Below are positions 8,557 to 16,415 of a stretch of DNA of 64,000 nt, one piece after another. The stretch comes from Hymenobacter edaphi (GTDB lineage Bacteria > Bacteroidota > Bacteroidia > Cytophagales > Hymenobacteraceae). Position numbers and translations under genes: made by a program. The DNA lies in the NCBI RefSeq assembly GCF_003258365.1, contig NZ_QHKM01000013.1:1-64000 (forward strand), read 5' to 3'. The notes below the pieces were generated by a model that searched no databases, was not told where the DNA came from, and saw only the letters and a program-made list of their open reading frames with translations. Position 1 is the first letter of the stretch, and every line of letters begins with the position of its first letter.

Positions 8557-9501
8557 ATGAAAGACAAATCCTTTCACTATCCAGTAGGCCCTGGCGTACA
8601 GCCTGTCCGTGCCGTGCACTCATTAATTCTTGGTTTATTTGAAAACGCTTCCCCGGAGTTCAGCAACACACTTTCGGAACAGATTAAGTACTTCGGCGCC
8701 AACCCTAGGATAACCTATGACATTGTGCCCGACGCGGTAGAGGGGCCTTTTATCCAAGGTGCTGAGGGTACTATCTACATTCAGGAAACCTTCCTTTCTT
8801 ACCTATGGGCAGTGACCTACTCTCATCTGCTGTTAGTGGATGAGGAAATTACGCGCCCTAGAATCGAGCCGGACTATTCTCGTAGTGAAACGCAGGCTAA
8901 GTTGATTGACGATGCCTATAATGTGTTAATTTATGCATTGGGCCTGCGGGAGGTATTCGCTCCATGGGACACTGAAGCGCTTCCAAACCCAGAGATTTTT
9001 GCGGAAGAAGAAATCCATTACGTTGGAAAATCAAGCGCCGTCTTTGTGCAAGCAATCGTGTTTATTCTGATTCATGAGTTTGCGCACCTCTACCTGGGCC
9101 ACCTGGAATCAGGCGTGCCGGTTGACAATGCGGAAAGCATTGAGGATGAAACTAAGGCCGATAATTATGCTATCGCCGTCATGAAAGAGGGTGCGGATTT
9201 TCTCATTAATAAGCAGACCGTTTACTGTGGAGTAGTAGTCGGCTTAATTGCCGTGCTGTTTCTAAATCCCTCACTGGCTGGTGATACGCACCCAGACCCA
9301 CACCAAAGGCTCTACAGTGCACTGATTCAGATGGATTTAGAGCCCAATAATATGCTCTGGGCGCTTGCCTCGACAGGTATTGCACTTTGGGCGCATTTTT
9401 ATCGCAAGCCGCGCATTGGTGGCCACGACCTTAACTCACTGCGCGAAAACTTTGAGAAGATGTTGGATGAACTCTCAGACCCTGATTTCTTTATGTGTTA
9501 G
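8557..9501 (+). CDS. Lit-like zinc peptidase
   Basis: The chosen ATG at 8557 gives 314 residues; an upstream ATG at 8503 would add 18 residues that look non-coding. The zinc-peptidase signature HEFAHLYLGH lies at about residues 173-182 (HExxH), with a probable third ligand in DETKADNYA (Glu near 198). The C-terminal part has THPDPHQRL, the pattern expected in Lit-type (phage exclusion) peptidases, where the helix after the active site carries E..AD..A and HPD..RL. The hydrophobic stretch near YCGVVVGLIAVLFLNPSLAG may be a buried helix. In E. coli, Lit cleaves EF-Tu after phage T4 signals infection. Assignment to Lit is by motif pattern; an M48- or ImmA-like zincin is possible. Confidence 0.6.
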   Translation: MKDKSFHYPVGPGVQPVRAVHSLILGLFENASPEFSNTLSEQIKYFGANPRITYDIVPDAVEGPFIQGAEGTIYIQETFLSYLWAVTYSHLLLVDEEITRPRIEPDYSRSETQAKLIDDAYNVLIYALGLREVFAPWDTEALPNPEIFAEEEIHYVGKSSAVFVQAIVFILIHEFAHLYLGHLESGVPVDNAESIEDETKADNYAIAVMKEGADFLINKQTVYCGVVVGLIAVLFLNPSLAGDTHPDPHQRLYSALIQMDLEPNNMLWALASTGIALWAHFYRKPRIGGHDLNSLRENFEKMLDELSDPDFFMC

Positions 9502-9563
9502 GATATAGGTCGCTTCATTTGGTGTGGCTGGCTTTCTTTTGTCACTTTCTACCCAATGCGCCT

Positions 9564-9788
9564 ATGCCTCCCATGCTTCTACCAGATTTTGTATTCGCAT
9601 TGGGAGAGCTTGTGCGGCACAATGTTACTTGTGAGGTCTGCGAAGTGCGGTGGCAGGGCCAACGCTTCCGGCATGGCATCGTGTACAACGTGCTCCTGGT
9701 AGATGACGGCTACCTGCATCTGTTTCACGAGAGTGAGTTCCGGCGAGCCTTTCCACCAGAAGACGAAGAGCAGTTTCTTTACCGATAA
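9564..9788 (+). CDS. small hypothetical protein
   Basis: The ATG at 9564 gives 74 residues; an upstream in-frame ATG at 9495 would overlap the peptidase gene and adds a hydrophobic but unlikely leader. The protein is beta-rich in appearance (CEVCEVRWQGQRFRHGIVYNVLLVDDGYLHLF), with a CxxC pair near residue 19, and resembles small plasmid-borne proteins without known function. It is convergent with the HTH-like gene at 9846-10214, with a 57-bp gap. Confidence 0.5.
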   Translation: MPPMLLPDFVFALGELVRHNVTCEVCEVRWQGQRFRHGIVYNVLLVDDGYLHLFHESEFRRAFPPEDEEQFLYR

Positions 9789-9845
9789 AGCAGTCTCTTT
9801 TCGAGCTTCCGCTACTATCGCTGGTTCCTGCTACCCACGGTTGCT

Positions 9846-10214
9846 TTAAAGCTTTGGGGACACGAGGAAATGGAGTTGCGCCTGAAAGGAGGCCAGCGCC
9901 TCGGCATCCGGCAGCACAAACCACGTGGTCTTACTTGTCAGGGGAAAGCGTAGCTGCTGCGCAGGTATTCCCAGGCTAACGAGCACGCGCTGCACGAGGC
10001 GGGGCTCCTCGCGCTTGAGCTTGCCGTTTTTCAGGTTGACGATGTTGGTGTAGGTGAGCTGGTGGGTCTCACAGAAAGGCTTCAGTTCCCCGCTGCCCAG
10101 CATTTTTAATCTTCCCTGAGCATAGAGCAGCGCATCGGCATAGGAAACGGTCAAACTCAGGTCTGGGAATGGCAGAGGGGCAACGTCCGCTTGGCTGAGT
10201 ACTTCTTCAGTCAT
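9846..10214 (-). CDS. HTH-like plasmid protein, family copy A
   Basis: This 122-residue protein is one of three related proteins in the window (the others are at 60310-60705 and 60752-61168). They share PDxxLxxxY, Y...RL..L..G.LK, a helix-turn-helix-like stretch (ELKPFCETHQLTYTNIVNLK), a conserved LVQR.L helix and a C-terminal FxxQL motif. The pattern of an LKP helix, a turn with Y/T, then NLKNGKL resembles the recognition helix of XRE-like proteins. No known family name comes to mind. This copy faces away from the iteron array, with its start about 250 bp from the first iteron, so a role in replication or copy-number control is possible but unproven. Confidence 0.65.
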   Translation of the reverse strand: MTEEVLSQADVAPLPFPDLSLTVSYADALLYAQGRLKMLGSGELKPFCETHQLTYTNIVNLKNGKLKREEPRLVQRVLVSLGIPAQQLRFPLTSKTTWFVLPDAEALASFQAQLHFLVSPKL

Positions 10215-10472
10215 GTGTGGTGTATTTTCTTCCTGTCTACGCCATGCTGGGCTCAGGAATCATTATTAAGGTCAGTACAGTAACAGAACGGTGCTTTTGG
10301 CGCAAAGGAAGCAAGCCAGAACGGTTCCCCTACGGGCCAATGCCCTTCAAGGGTGCGTAGAAGCCACTTATTAGCCCTGGCTGTTGCGGTCAAGGCCCAC
10401 CGTAACGATGCCGAGCCGGGCCCTCGGTAGTATTCCATAACCCGCGATTAGGTGGTGCTAGCCCGCATTTTG

Positions 10473-10667
10473 GCTTATAAAACCTATTAGTTCACGAACC
10501 GGCTCAGCTGAACTGTAGGCCGCCGGGCCTGCTAAAGAATAGCTTTTATAAGCTTTGAGGGTGCTGTGAGGGGTACTATCATGCTCAGGGGCCATTTCCT
10601 GGGCTGTTTCGGATGCTGCTTCAGAAGCTACATAGACTCTCTTACGATACTTATAAAATCTATTAAT
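10473..10667. repeat. three outlying iteron-like copies, two inverted
   Basis: Inverted copies lie at 10473-10490 (GCTTATAAAACCTATTAG) and 10650-10667 (CTTATAAAATCTATTAAT); a direct copy lacking the first bases is at 10538-10553 (AATAGCTTTTATAAGC). They are about 280-470 bp from the main array, across the A/T-rich block. Distal, inverted iterons could take part in handcuffing or looping, an inference from other iteron plasmids. Confidence 0.75.
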
Positions 10668-10724
10668 GAGGCCTTGGTGAGCTTTCAGCATAGTTTTTAA
10701 GTACCTTTGGAGTTGATAGGAGTG

Positions 10725-10810
10725 TTCTAAATAGTAGAAAAAGGTAAAAAAATCTTTAAAAAGTGCAATCCAATTTTGTGCTTATTTAGACTCCCTTTTT
10801 TGTTGTTTTC
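10725..10810. other. A/T-rich block, possible DNA unwinding element
   Basis: This stretch is clearly A/T-rich in an otherwise GC-rich replicon and includes runs such as AAAAAGGTAAAAAAATC and TCCCTTTTTTGTTG. It lies between the outlying iterons and the main array, where iteron plasmids often melt first. The function is inferred from position and composition only. Confidence 0.45.
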
Positions 10811-10944
10811 GTTCGGGTATCGGCCTAAATCACCACTTTAAAAGCTTTTGTACTCCAGCTTCAACAAGCTTGTGAGTATTTTAAGTATTTAAGGTATTTG
10901 CAGGGGCCACAACTTTTTGTACCACAGCAACTTAAGCCGCTTCA

Positions 10945-11269
10945 GTAATAGGTTTTATAAGCGAGCTAATAGGTTTTATAAGCCAAGTAATAGGTCTCAT
11001 AAGCGGACTAATAGGTTTTATAAGCCCAGCTAATAGCTTTCATAAGCTGATTAATAGAGCATCTTCTTATAGGCTATTAATTCGCTGCCTGGGGCCAACT
11101 AATAGATTTTATAAGTCAAAGCTGCTGCTGCCCCAGAAGCAGCCCGAACCTGATGGCTCTGAACTAATAGGTTTTATAAGCCGAACTAATAGCTTTTATA
11201 AGTCTCGCATAAAGCTCGCGCCCGGCTAACTAATAGGTTTCATAAGTCTAACTAATAGCTTTTATAAGC
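10945..11269 (+). repeat. iteron array, 18-bp unit CTAATAGGTTTTATAAGC
   Basis: Ten direct copies start at 10945, 10966, 10987, 11008, 11030, 11099, 11164, 11186, 11230 and 11252. Changes are limited to the first base, base 8 (G/C/A), positions 10-12 (a C at 10 in one copy, a C at 12 in four) and the last base. Start-to-start distances are 21-22 bp or close to multiples of it (69, 65, 44), so copies lie on one face of the helix. A degenerate copy may fill the 69-bp gap near 11051-11075. Rep_3-family initiators bind such iterons to start replication and to control copy number. Confidence 0.92.
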
Positions 11270-11340
11270 TGCCTCGGCGCCGCGCCTGCTCCTTGCTCAT
11301 AGATTCAGAATTTGTCTCTATTAGTTTCCGATTTAAGCCG

Positions 11341-11348
11341 TATGTTTG
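11341..11348 (+). promoter_or_regulatory. promoter -7 element of rep (TATGTTTG)
   Basis: TATGTTTG matches the Bacteroidota -7 consensus TAnnTTTG exactly and lies 25 bp before the rep ATG. The last iteron ends 71 bp upstream, so initiator bound to the array could affect this promoter. I do not see a clear -33 element at the usual spacing. Confidence 0.6.
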
Positions 11349-11373
11349 CTTTGTATCACCCCAGTAGCTGCGT

Positions 11374-12303
11374 ATGGCCGCGCCCGAATCCACCGTTCCG
11401 ATTGAAATCCGGCAGCACAACGCGCTGACGACGGCCCGCTACGAGATGAGCGCCTGCGAGATGGACATCGTCTTCTCGCTGCTCTCCAAGCTCACCAAGC
11501 AGGACAAGGCCGGCACCATCTACGAAATCCGGGTGCAGGAGCTCATGGAGATGACCGGCCGCACCTGGAACTACAAGCAGCTGCTCGAATCCACCGAGAA
11601 CCTCAACAGCCGCGTCTACCACATTGAGACAGGCAAAACCTTGCTGCAAGTGAGTCTGCTGGCCTCGGCCCTGTACCGCAAGGGCGAGGGCACCATTGAG
11701 CTGGAGATATCCGAGCGCATGCGGCCCTTTCTGATTGACCTGAAAAGCAACTTTACTTCTTATCGCCTGCAGGCCGCGTTCAGCCTCAGCAGCAAGTACG
11801 CCAAGCGCATCTACCAGCTGGCCTCGCAGTGGAAAGACATCGGGGAAACCAAGACCTATTCCCTGGATGAGTTCAAGGCCATGCTCAAGCTCAAGGACCC
11901 GGCGGGCAAGGAGCCGGAGCAGTACGCCCAGATTTCAGCCCTGCAGAAGTATGTGCTTGACGTAGCCACCAACCAAATCAACGAGCACACCGACCTGCGC
12001 ATCAAGTACGAACTGCTGAAAAAAGGGCGCTCCTACCAGAGCATCAAGTTCTACGTCAACACCCAGGTACCCCAGCAGCTCCCCATTCCCTTCGAGTTGG
12101 AGGCCGACGATGCCAAAGTGCAGCTGGCGCGCAAGCACCTAGATACGCTGGGCATTGCCGAACCCAAACTGGTGCAGGAGATTCTGCAGTCCGCGAAGCA
12201 TGTGGATGCCCTGTTTGCTTTCGTGTACAAACTGAAGACTGACAAGATTAAGGCTACTAAGAATCCGGGCGGCTTATTCCTGAAAATGCAGGGTTTACGC
12301 TAA
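11374..12303 (+). CDS. repB: Rep_3-family plasmid replication initiator
   Basis: The 309-residue protein matches iteron-binding initiators of the Rep_3 (RepB/RepE/pi) family. The N-terminus (EIRQHNALTTARYEMSACEMDIVFSLLSKL) and the segment LLESTENLNSRVYHI form the first winged-helix domain. FSLSSKYAKRIYQLASQWKDIG at about 140-162, followed by TYSLDEFKAMLKL, is the second winged-helix domain with the hallmark YAKRIYQL helix. The C-terminal tail (ADDAKVQLARKHL onward) may be a linker. It lies directly downstream of the iteron array it should bind. Length is normal for the family. The gene symbol is a family label. Confidence 0.92.
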   Translation: MAAPESTVPIEIRQHNALTTARYEMSACEMDIVFSLLSKLTKQDKAGTIYEIRVQELMEMTGRTWNYKQLLESTENLNSRVYHIETGKTLLQVSLLASALYRKGEGTIELEISERMRPFLIDLKSNFTSYRLQAAFSLSSKYAKRIYQLASQWKDIGETKTYSLDEFKAMLKLKDPAGKEPEQYAQISALQKYVLDVATNQINEHTDLRIKYELLKKGRSYQSIKFYVNTQVPQQLPIPFELEADDAKVQLARKHLDTLGIAEPKLVQEILQSAKHVDALFAFVYKLKTDKIKATKNPGGLFLKMQGLR

Positions 12304-12585
12304 TCCATACAGGTCACCTGGTTTTCAACCGCGCCTGAGCTTGTGCTTAGCCGCCATTATTCCTGTTGGCTTGCTACTCAAGGGTGCGGACGCTGGGTAG
12401 GTCCATTTTCTACATTATGCTGCAGGGGCGCAAGGGAGGAGTTATCTGGGCATCAATCCAGGCTAGCGCTCCGGGCGTTCGGTTTTCGTGGTGACGTGAG
12501 TTTTCATATATTCCTTCCAAAGTGACAAGTCCTGCTGCTCTCTAGGTCTTGAACTAAATCTCAACCCTAATAACCACGCATCAAC

Positions 12586-12714
12586 ATGTCTATTAAACCC
12601 GGCCCCAAACCAAACAAGGAAGACGGTACCCCCGACAGAAGAAGACGGGTCACGGAGGAAAACCGACCGAAACACCCCGATTTAAAACCTCACAAGCATA
12701 AAAAAGGCGAGTAG
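12586..12714 (+). CDS. small basic protein, 42 residues
   Basis: An ATG at 12586 opens a 42-residue frame ending at TAG 12712-12714. The peptide begins MSIKPGPKPNKEDGTPDRRR and ends LKPHKHKKGE, so it is rich in Lys, Arg, Pro and His and has no hydrophobic core. It could be a nucleic-acid-binding or disordered plasmid protein; no family is recognised. The 280 bp between rep and this gene show nothing else that I can support. Confidence 0.4.
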   Translation: MSIKPGPKPNKEDGTPDRRRRVTEENRPKHPDLKPHKHKKGE

Positions 12715-12770
12715 TAAGCTTCCATCCGAAACTGTATGGGAGGGAGTTAACGCCAGTACTGCCAAGCCAA

Positions 12771-12815
12771 CCAGCCCCCTTGCACCACGCCCATCAGCTG
12801 GTGCAAGGGGGCTGG
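12771..12815. terminator. perfect 17-bp hairpin
   Basis: CCAGCCCCCTTGCACCA (12771-12787) and its exact complement (12799-12815) are separated by 11 bases. No U-tract follows on either strand, so it is not a textbook intrinsic terminator. It could still end transcription from the small gene at 12586, or be a recombination or protein site. Confidence 0.5.
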
Positions 12816-13165
12816 ACATTTACCAACCATTGAATCCCTTTTTACACGCTCCTGTAGAACCCTTGTCAGGGAGCCGCTTGCGTAGCCGAAGACATGTTGG
12901 GATTTGTGCAGGGTGCCTGCAGTAACGCCGCGAGGAAGAGCGCACCCTTGCGTCCTCCCTGTGGCAAAAGACTGTTCTGGCTGACCGTTGGCCGCCCGCG
13001 CGTGGTCGGCGGGTGGCTTTCCCATTTTGTGACCAACGCGGCTAAACCAACACGCGTCACCACCCTTGCTCAGCGGTCTAACCAATCTCCAAGGGAGGCC
13101 ATAAACACCAACGCATCCACCCAAACCTCTATGAGACCCATCCATATTAAGTCATGCTAAAAATA
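12816..13165. other. gap without a supportable gene
   Basis: Overlapping open frames exist on both strands, but none has a recognisable domain, a promoter or a consistent start, and their compositions look like translated non-coding DNA. This may be a decayed insert between the replication and iron modules. Confidence 0.4.
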
Positions 13166-13185
13166 TTTTTAGACTAGTCTAAAAA
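13166..13185. promoter_or_regulatory. 20-bp perfect palindrome, candidate operator
   Basis: TTTTTAGACTAGTCTAAAAA is perfectly self-complementary and lies 32 bp before the start of the di-heme oxidoreductase gene. A weak -7-like TTTCTTTG follows at 13189-13196. The core TTTAGA...TCTAAA recurs before the DUF4856/imelysin operon (30506-30522), suggesting one regulator, probably of the Fur family, for both. Confidence 0.6.
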
Positions 13186-13217
13186 GTGTTTCTTTGCTAA
13201 AACTTTACGCTGCTCCC

Positions 13218-14435
13218 ATGAAGTTCGACTCGCACATGTCCAAGCCCAGCATGCGCTTAAGCGGACTGGCTGCGGTGTGGCTGCTGCTCGCCTCGTGCGA
13301 GCTGATTTTTCCGCAAGCCCCCGCCGATGACGCGGTGCTCGACGGACCCGTGGCGGGCCTCACGCCCGAGCAACACGCGCAGTTTCTGCGCGGGGACGTG
13401 GCGTTTAACGACGGGGTATTTACCTCCCGCACCGGCCTGGGCCCGGTGTTCGTGGCCGCCAGCTGCGGCAGCTGCCACGCCGGCGACGGCAAGGGCCACC
13501 CGACGACCACGCTCACGCGCTTTGGGCAGGTGGACAGCACCGGCAACCTGTTTTTGCAGCGCGGCGGGCCCCAACTCCAGCACCGGGCCCTGCCCGGCTT
13601 CCAGCCCGAGCAGCTGCCGGCCGGCGCGGCCCACAGCCGTTTCACACCGCCGGCCAACACGGGCCTGGGGTTCCTAGACGCCGTGCCGGACGCGGCCCTG
13701 CTGGCCCTGGCCGATCCCACTGACGTCGACGGCGACGGCATCAGCGGCCGGCCCAACTGGATCAGTGCCCCGGGCTACATCACCGCACGTCCTGGGACTA
13801 GGGTGCAGGCGGGACGTTACATCGGCCGCTACGGCAAAAAAGCGGCGGCCTACGACTTGCTGCACCAAACGGCCGCGGCCTACAACCAGGACATGGGCAT
13901 CGTGTCCAGCTACGAAGCCGTGGACGCGCACAGCGGCCAGCTTGCCGACCCGGAGGTGAGCAACCAGACGGTGCTCGACGTGGTGGCCTACCTGAAAATG
14001 CTCAAGGCCCCGGTGCAACGCGAACCCAACCACCCGGACGTGCTGACCGGCGAGCAGGCCTTCCTGCGCATCGGCTGCGGCAAGTGCCACACGCCCCAAC
14101 TGACCACCGGTGCCTCGCCCATCGCGGCGCTGGCCCACCAGACGGTGCGCCCCTACACGGACCTGCTGCTGCACGACATGGGCCCGGGCCTCAACGACGG
14201 CTATACCGAGGGCACGGCTGCCCCGGCTGAGTGGCGCACGCCGGCGCTCTGGGGCCTGGGGCTGTCGCCCAACTCGCAAGGCGGCACTTACTTCCTGCTC
14301 CACGACGGACGCGCGCGCAGCATCGAAGACGCCATCCGCCAGCACGGCGGCGAGGGCCAGCCCAGCCGCGAGCGGTTTGACTCCCTATCCGCCGAGCAGC
14401 AGCGCCAGCTCGTGCGCTTTCTCCAAAGCCTCTGA
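13218..14435 (+). CDS. di-heme oxidoreductase lipoprotein
   Basis: The ATG at 13218 gives 405 residues (a TTG at 13194 is possible but unlikely; ATG 13236 is another candidate). The leader ends in LLLASC, a lipoprotein signal. Two c-type heme motifs are present: CGSCHAGDGKG near residue 83 and CGKCHTPQL near 286. The segments between (LTRFGQVDSTGN, LGFLDAVPDAALLALADPTDVDGDGISGRPNW) are typical of the di-heme oxidoreductase (DUF1111, 'thiol oxidoreductase') family. Such proteins are periplasmic and often sit in imelysin-type iron loci. Its stop overlaps the Rieske start (TGATG). It is probably controlled by the palindrome at 13166. Confidence 0.85.
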   Translation: MKFDSHMSKPSMRLSGLAAVWLLLASCELIFPQAPADDAVLDGPVAGLTPEQHAQFLRGDVAFNDGVFTSRTGLGPVFVAASCGSCHAGDGKGHPTTTLTRFGQVDSTGNLFLQRGGPQLQHRALPGFQPEQLPAGAAHSRFTPPANTGLGFLDAVPDAALLALADPTDVDGDGISGRPNWISAPGYITARPGTRVQAGRYIGRYGKKAAAYDLLHQTAAAYNQDMGIVSSYEAVDAHSGQLADPEVSNQTVLDVVAYLKMLKAPVQREPNHPDVLTGEQAFLRIGCGKCHTPQLTTGASPIAALAHQTVRPYTDLLLHDMGPGLNDGYTEGTAAPAEWRTPALWGLGLSPNSQGGTYFLLHDGRARSIEDAIRQHGGEGQPSRERFDSLSAEQQRQLVRFLQSL

Positions 14436-14887
14436 TGACCAGCCTCATGGACCGACGTGATTTTGTGCGCCGCGGCTGTGCCGCCTGCGTGGGCGCCACC
14501 CTGCTGGCCCCCTTGCTGCAGGGGTGCGCCGCCACCCGTTACGCCACCGGCACCCTGAACCGGGACGGGCTGCTGCTGGAGGTGAGCGAATTTCTGGCCC
14601 CGGACGGCGCGCTGCGTCCCTACGTGGTGGTGCGCAACGAGGCGCTGCACTTCCCCATCTGCGTGTTCCGCTTCAGCGACACGGAGTATGCGGCCCTGTG
14701 GATGCAGTGCGCCCACCTCGGGGCCGAGCTGCAAGTCAGCGGCCAGGCGCTGCAGTGCCCGGCCCACGGCAGCGAGTACGACAACCGCGGGGTGGTCACC
14801 AACGGCCCGGCCGACCAGAACCTGCGCCGCTTTCCGGTGCAGGTAGCCGCCCAGCACCTCTTCATCGACCTGCGGGCCACCTCATGA
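14435..14887 (+). CDS. Rieske [2Fe-2S] lipoprotein
   Basis: This 150-residue protein has a Tat-like leader (MDRRDFVRRGC) and a lipobox LLQGC. The Rieske cluster ligands are in CAHLGAEL and CPAHGSEYD, spaced as usual for the fold. The start may be ATG 14435 or ATG 14447. It overlaps the preceding cytochrome gene and the following porin gene (ATGA). Together with the di-heme protein it suggests electron transfer in the periplasm, perhaps for metal redox chemistry; the partner is not known. Confidence 0.85.
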   Translation: MTSLMDRRDFVRRGCAACVGATLLAPLLQGCAATRYATGTLNRDGLLLEVSEFLAPDGALRPYVVVRNEALHFPICVFRFSDTEYAALWMQCAHLGAELQVSGQALQCPAHGSEYDNRGVVTNGPADQNLRRFPVQVAAQHLFIDLRATS

Positions 14888-16107
14888 AGCAGCTGCTAGC
14901 CCTCTTGCTGCTGGCCGGGGCCCTGCCCGCTACGGCGCAGATTGACCCCGTGCTGCTGCGCCGGGTGCCGCGCGACACGAGCCGCCTGCAGCTGAACATG
15001 GACGCGGTGTACAACCGGCCCTTCGTGCAGCCCGGGCGCCTGCCCGTGGCCTTGGGCGGCTACGTGGAAGCCAACTACCAGTACGCCGCCACGGACGGGG
15101 TAAGCGAGGGCCACCAGTTCCAGATGCGGCGGCTCACGCTATTCGTCTCCAGCAGCATTGCCAAGCGCATCAGGTTCCTGACGGAAATCGAGTTCGAGGA
15201 CGGCACGAAGGAAATCAACATCGAGTTTGCCTCCGTTGACGTTGAGTTCAGCCCCTTGCTCAACGTGCGCGGCGGGGTGGTCATGAATCCCATCGGCGCC
15301 TTCAACCAAAACCACGACGGCCCGAAGTGGGAGTTCGTGGACCGGCCCCTCTCGGCCACACAGCTGCTGCCGGCCACCTGGAGCAACGTCGGCGCGGGCC
15401 TGTACGGCAAGAAGTTCGGCGCGACCTGGGTGGTGGCCTACGAGGCTTACCTGACCAACGGCTTCGACGACCAAATCATCTCCAACACCCAGAACCGCAC
15501 GTACCTGCCAGCCAGCAAGCTCAACCCCGACCGTTTCGAGGAAAGCTTCAACGGCGTGCCCCTGTTCACCGGCAAGGCGGCCCTGCGCCACCGGCGCGTG
15601 GGCGAAGTGGGCGTTTCCTACATGGGCGGGGTGTACAACAAGTTCGAGGACGACGGGCTGCGGCTGGACCGCCGGCGCGGCTTGCAGGTGTGGGCGGTGG
15701 ACCTGACGTCCACCGTACCCAAAACCCGTACCGTATTAACCGGGGAATGGGCCTGGGTACGGGTGAACATTCCCGATGCCTACTCGCCGCAGTACGGCCA
15801 ACGCCAAGCCGGCGGCTTCGTGGACCTGGTGCAGCCGGTAATGCGGGGCACCATCTTCGGGTTCGACAGGGCGGTGCTCAACGCGGCCCTGCGCCTGGAA
15901 TACGTGGACTGGAACCGCGACCGGTTCGCCGAAACCGGCGGGCTCATTGGCGACGAAACCCTGGCCGTGGTGTCGGCCGTGAGCTGGCGCCCCACGGCCC
16001 AAACGGTTATCCGCCTCAACTACCGCCGCCAGTGGGCCCGGGATTTCCTAGGCAACCCGCCTGCCCGCACGGCCGCCGTGCAGCTGGGCTTTTCCACGTA
16101 TTTCTAA
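14884..16107 (+). CDS. outer-membrane porin, phosphate-selective O/P type
   Basis: The ATG at 14884 overlaps the Rieske stop by four bases and gives 407 residues with a clear signal peptide ending ALPATAQ. The rest alternates polar and hydrophobic residues as in a beta-barrel. It includes LGGYVEANYQYA and FQMRRLTLFVSSSIAKRIRFLTEIEFE, features of the phosphate-selective porin O/P family in Bacteroidota, and ends with the outer-membrane signature FSTYF. It is the last gene of the three-gene unit. Substrate specificity cannot be told from the sequence. Confidence 0.75.
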   Translation: MKQLLALLLLAGALPATAQIDPVLLRRVPRDTSRLQLNMDAVYNRPFVQPGRLPVALGGYVEANYQYAATDGVSEGHQFQMRRLTLFVSSSIAKRIRFLTEIEFEDGTKEINIEFASVDVEFSPLLNVRGGVVMNPIGAFNQNHDGPKWEFVDRPLSATQLLPATWSNVGAGLYGKKFGATWVVAYEAYLTNGFDDQIISNTQNRTYLPASKLNPDRFEESFNGVPLFTGKAALRHRRVGEVGVSYMGGVYNKFEDDGLRLDRRRGLQVWAVDLTSTVPKTRTVLTGEWAWVRVNIPDAYSPQYGQRQAGGFVDLVQPVMRGTIFGFDRAVLNAALRLEYVDWNRDRFAETGGLIGDETLAVVSAVSWRPTAQTVIRLNYRRQWARDFLGNPPARTAAVQLGFSTYF

Positions 16108-16320
16108 ACCCCTACCGGCGTAGTCTACTTGATTAGCTAACGCCTCTGGCCAGGGGCCTGCTGCTCTTTCTCTTTCTTGCTTGGTTTAACCAACCACGAG
16201 CTGCCACCGTCGGACTGCTGCAGCGGGCGGGCCCGCGTGTAAACTTGGGGGCAGGCGTACCCGGCCGCTACCCAGTCCAGGGAAACCAATTCCCACAACC
16301 AAGCGGTTGTTACGGCGTGC

Positions 16321-16349
16321 AGCCCCCCGCGCCTTCGCCGCGGGGGGCT
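16321..16349. terminator. GC-rich hairpin after the porin unit
   Basis: AGCCCCCCGC (16321-16330) pairs with GCGGGGGGCT (16340-16349) across a 9-base loop. It ends CTTGT and has no long T-run. It lies between the porin gene and the metal operon and probably insulates them. Confidence 0.55.
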
Positions 16350-16415
16350 TGTCATACCCCATCCGGGTAGGGCTCGGATGGGTGCAGCCCGTCGTAGTGC
16401 GAGAAAACAGCGAAT

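Larger units (their letters stand above)
10215..11373. other. candidate vegetative replication origin (oriV)
   Basis: This gene-free stretch of about 1.16 kb lies between HTH-like gene A and rep. It contains the phased iteron array, three outlying iteron-like copies, an A/T-rich block, and the rep promoter. This is the standard arrangement of an iteron plasmid origin placed upstream of its initiator. I see no convincing DnaA box. Short reading frames here (for example 10458-10691 on the minus strand) are translated iterons and are not genes. Confidence 0.85.

Noticed and set aside
10458-10691. Minus-strand frame of 77 codons
   Set aside because: Its peptide contains LINRFYKY and ELIGFIS, which are translations of inverted iterons.
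10945-11269. Regular direct repeats that could suggest a CRISPR array
   Set aside because: Repeats are 18 bp with gaps of only 3-4 bp or of multiples of the repeat phase, and no unique spacers of normal length occur. Position before a Rep_3 gene shows iterons.
12747-13160. Overlapping frames on both strands after the 17-bp hairpin
   Set aside because: They have no recognisable domain, conflict with each other and lack a promoter or convincing start.
16137-16355. Minus-strand frame of 72 codons between porin and efflux operon
   Set aside because: It overlaps the GC-rich hairpin and its sequence is typical of translated GC-rich non-coding DNA.
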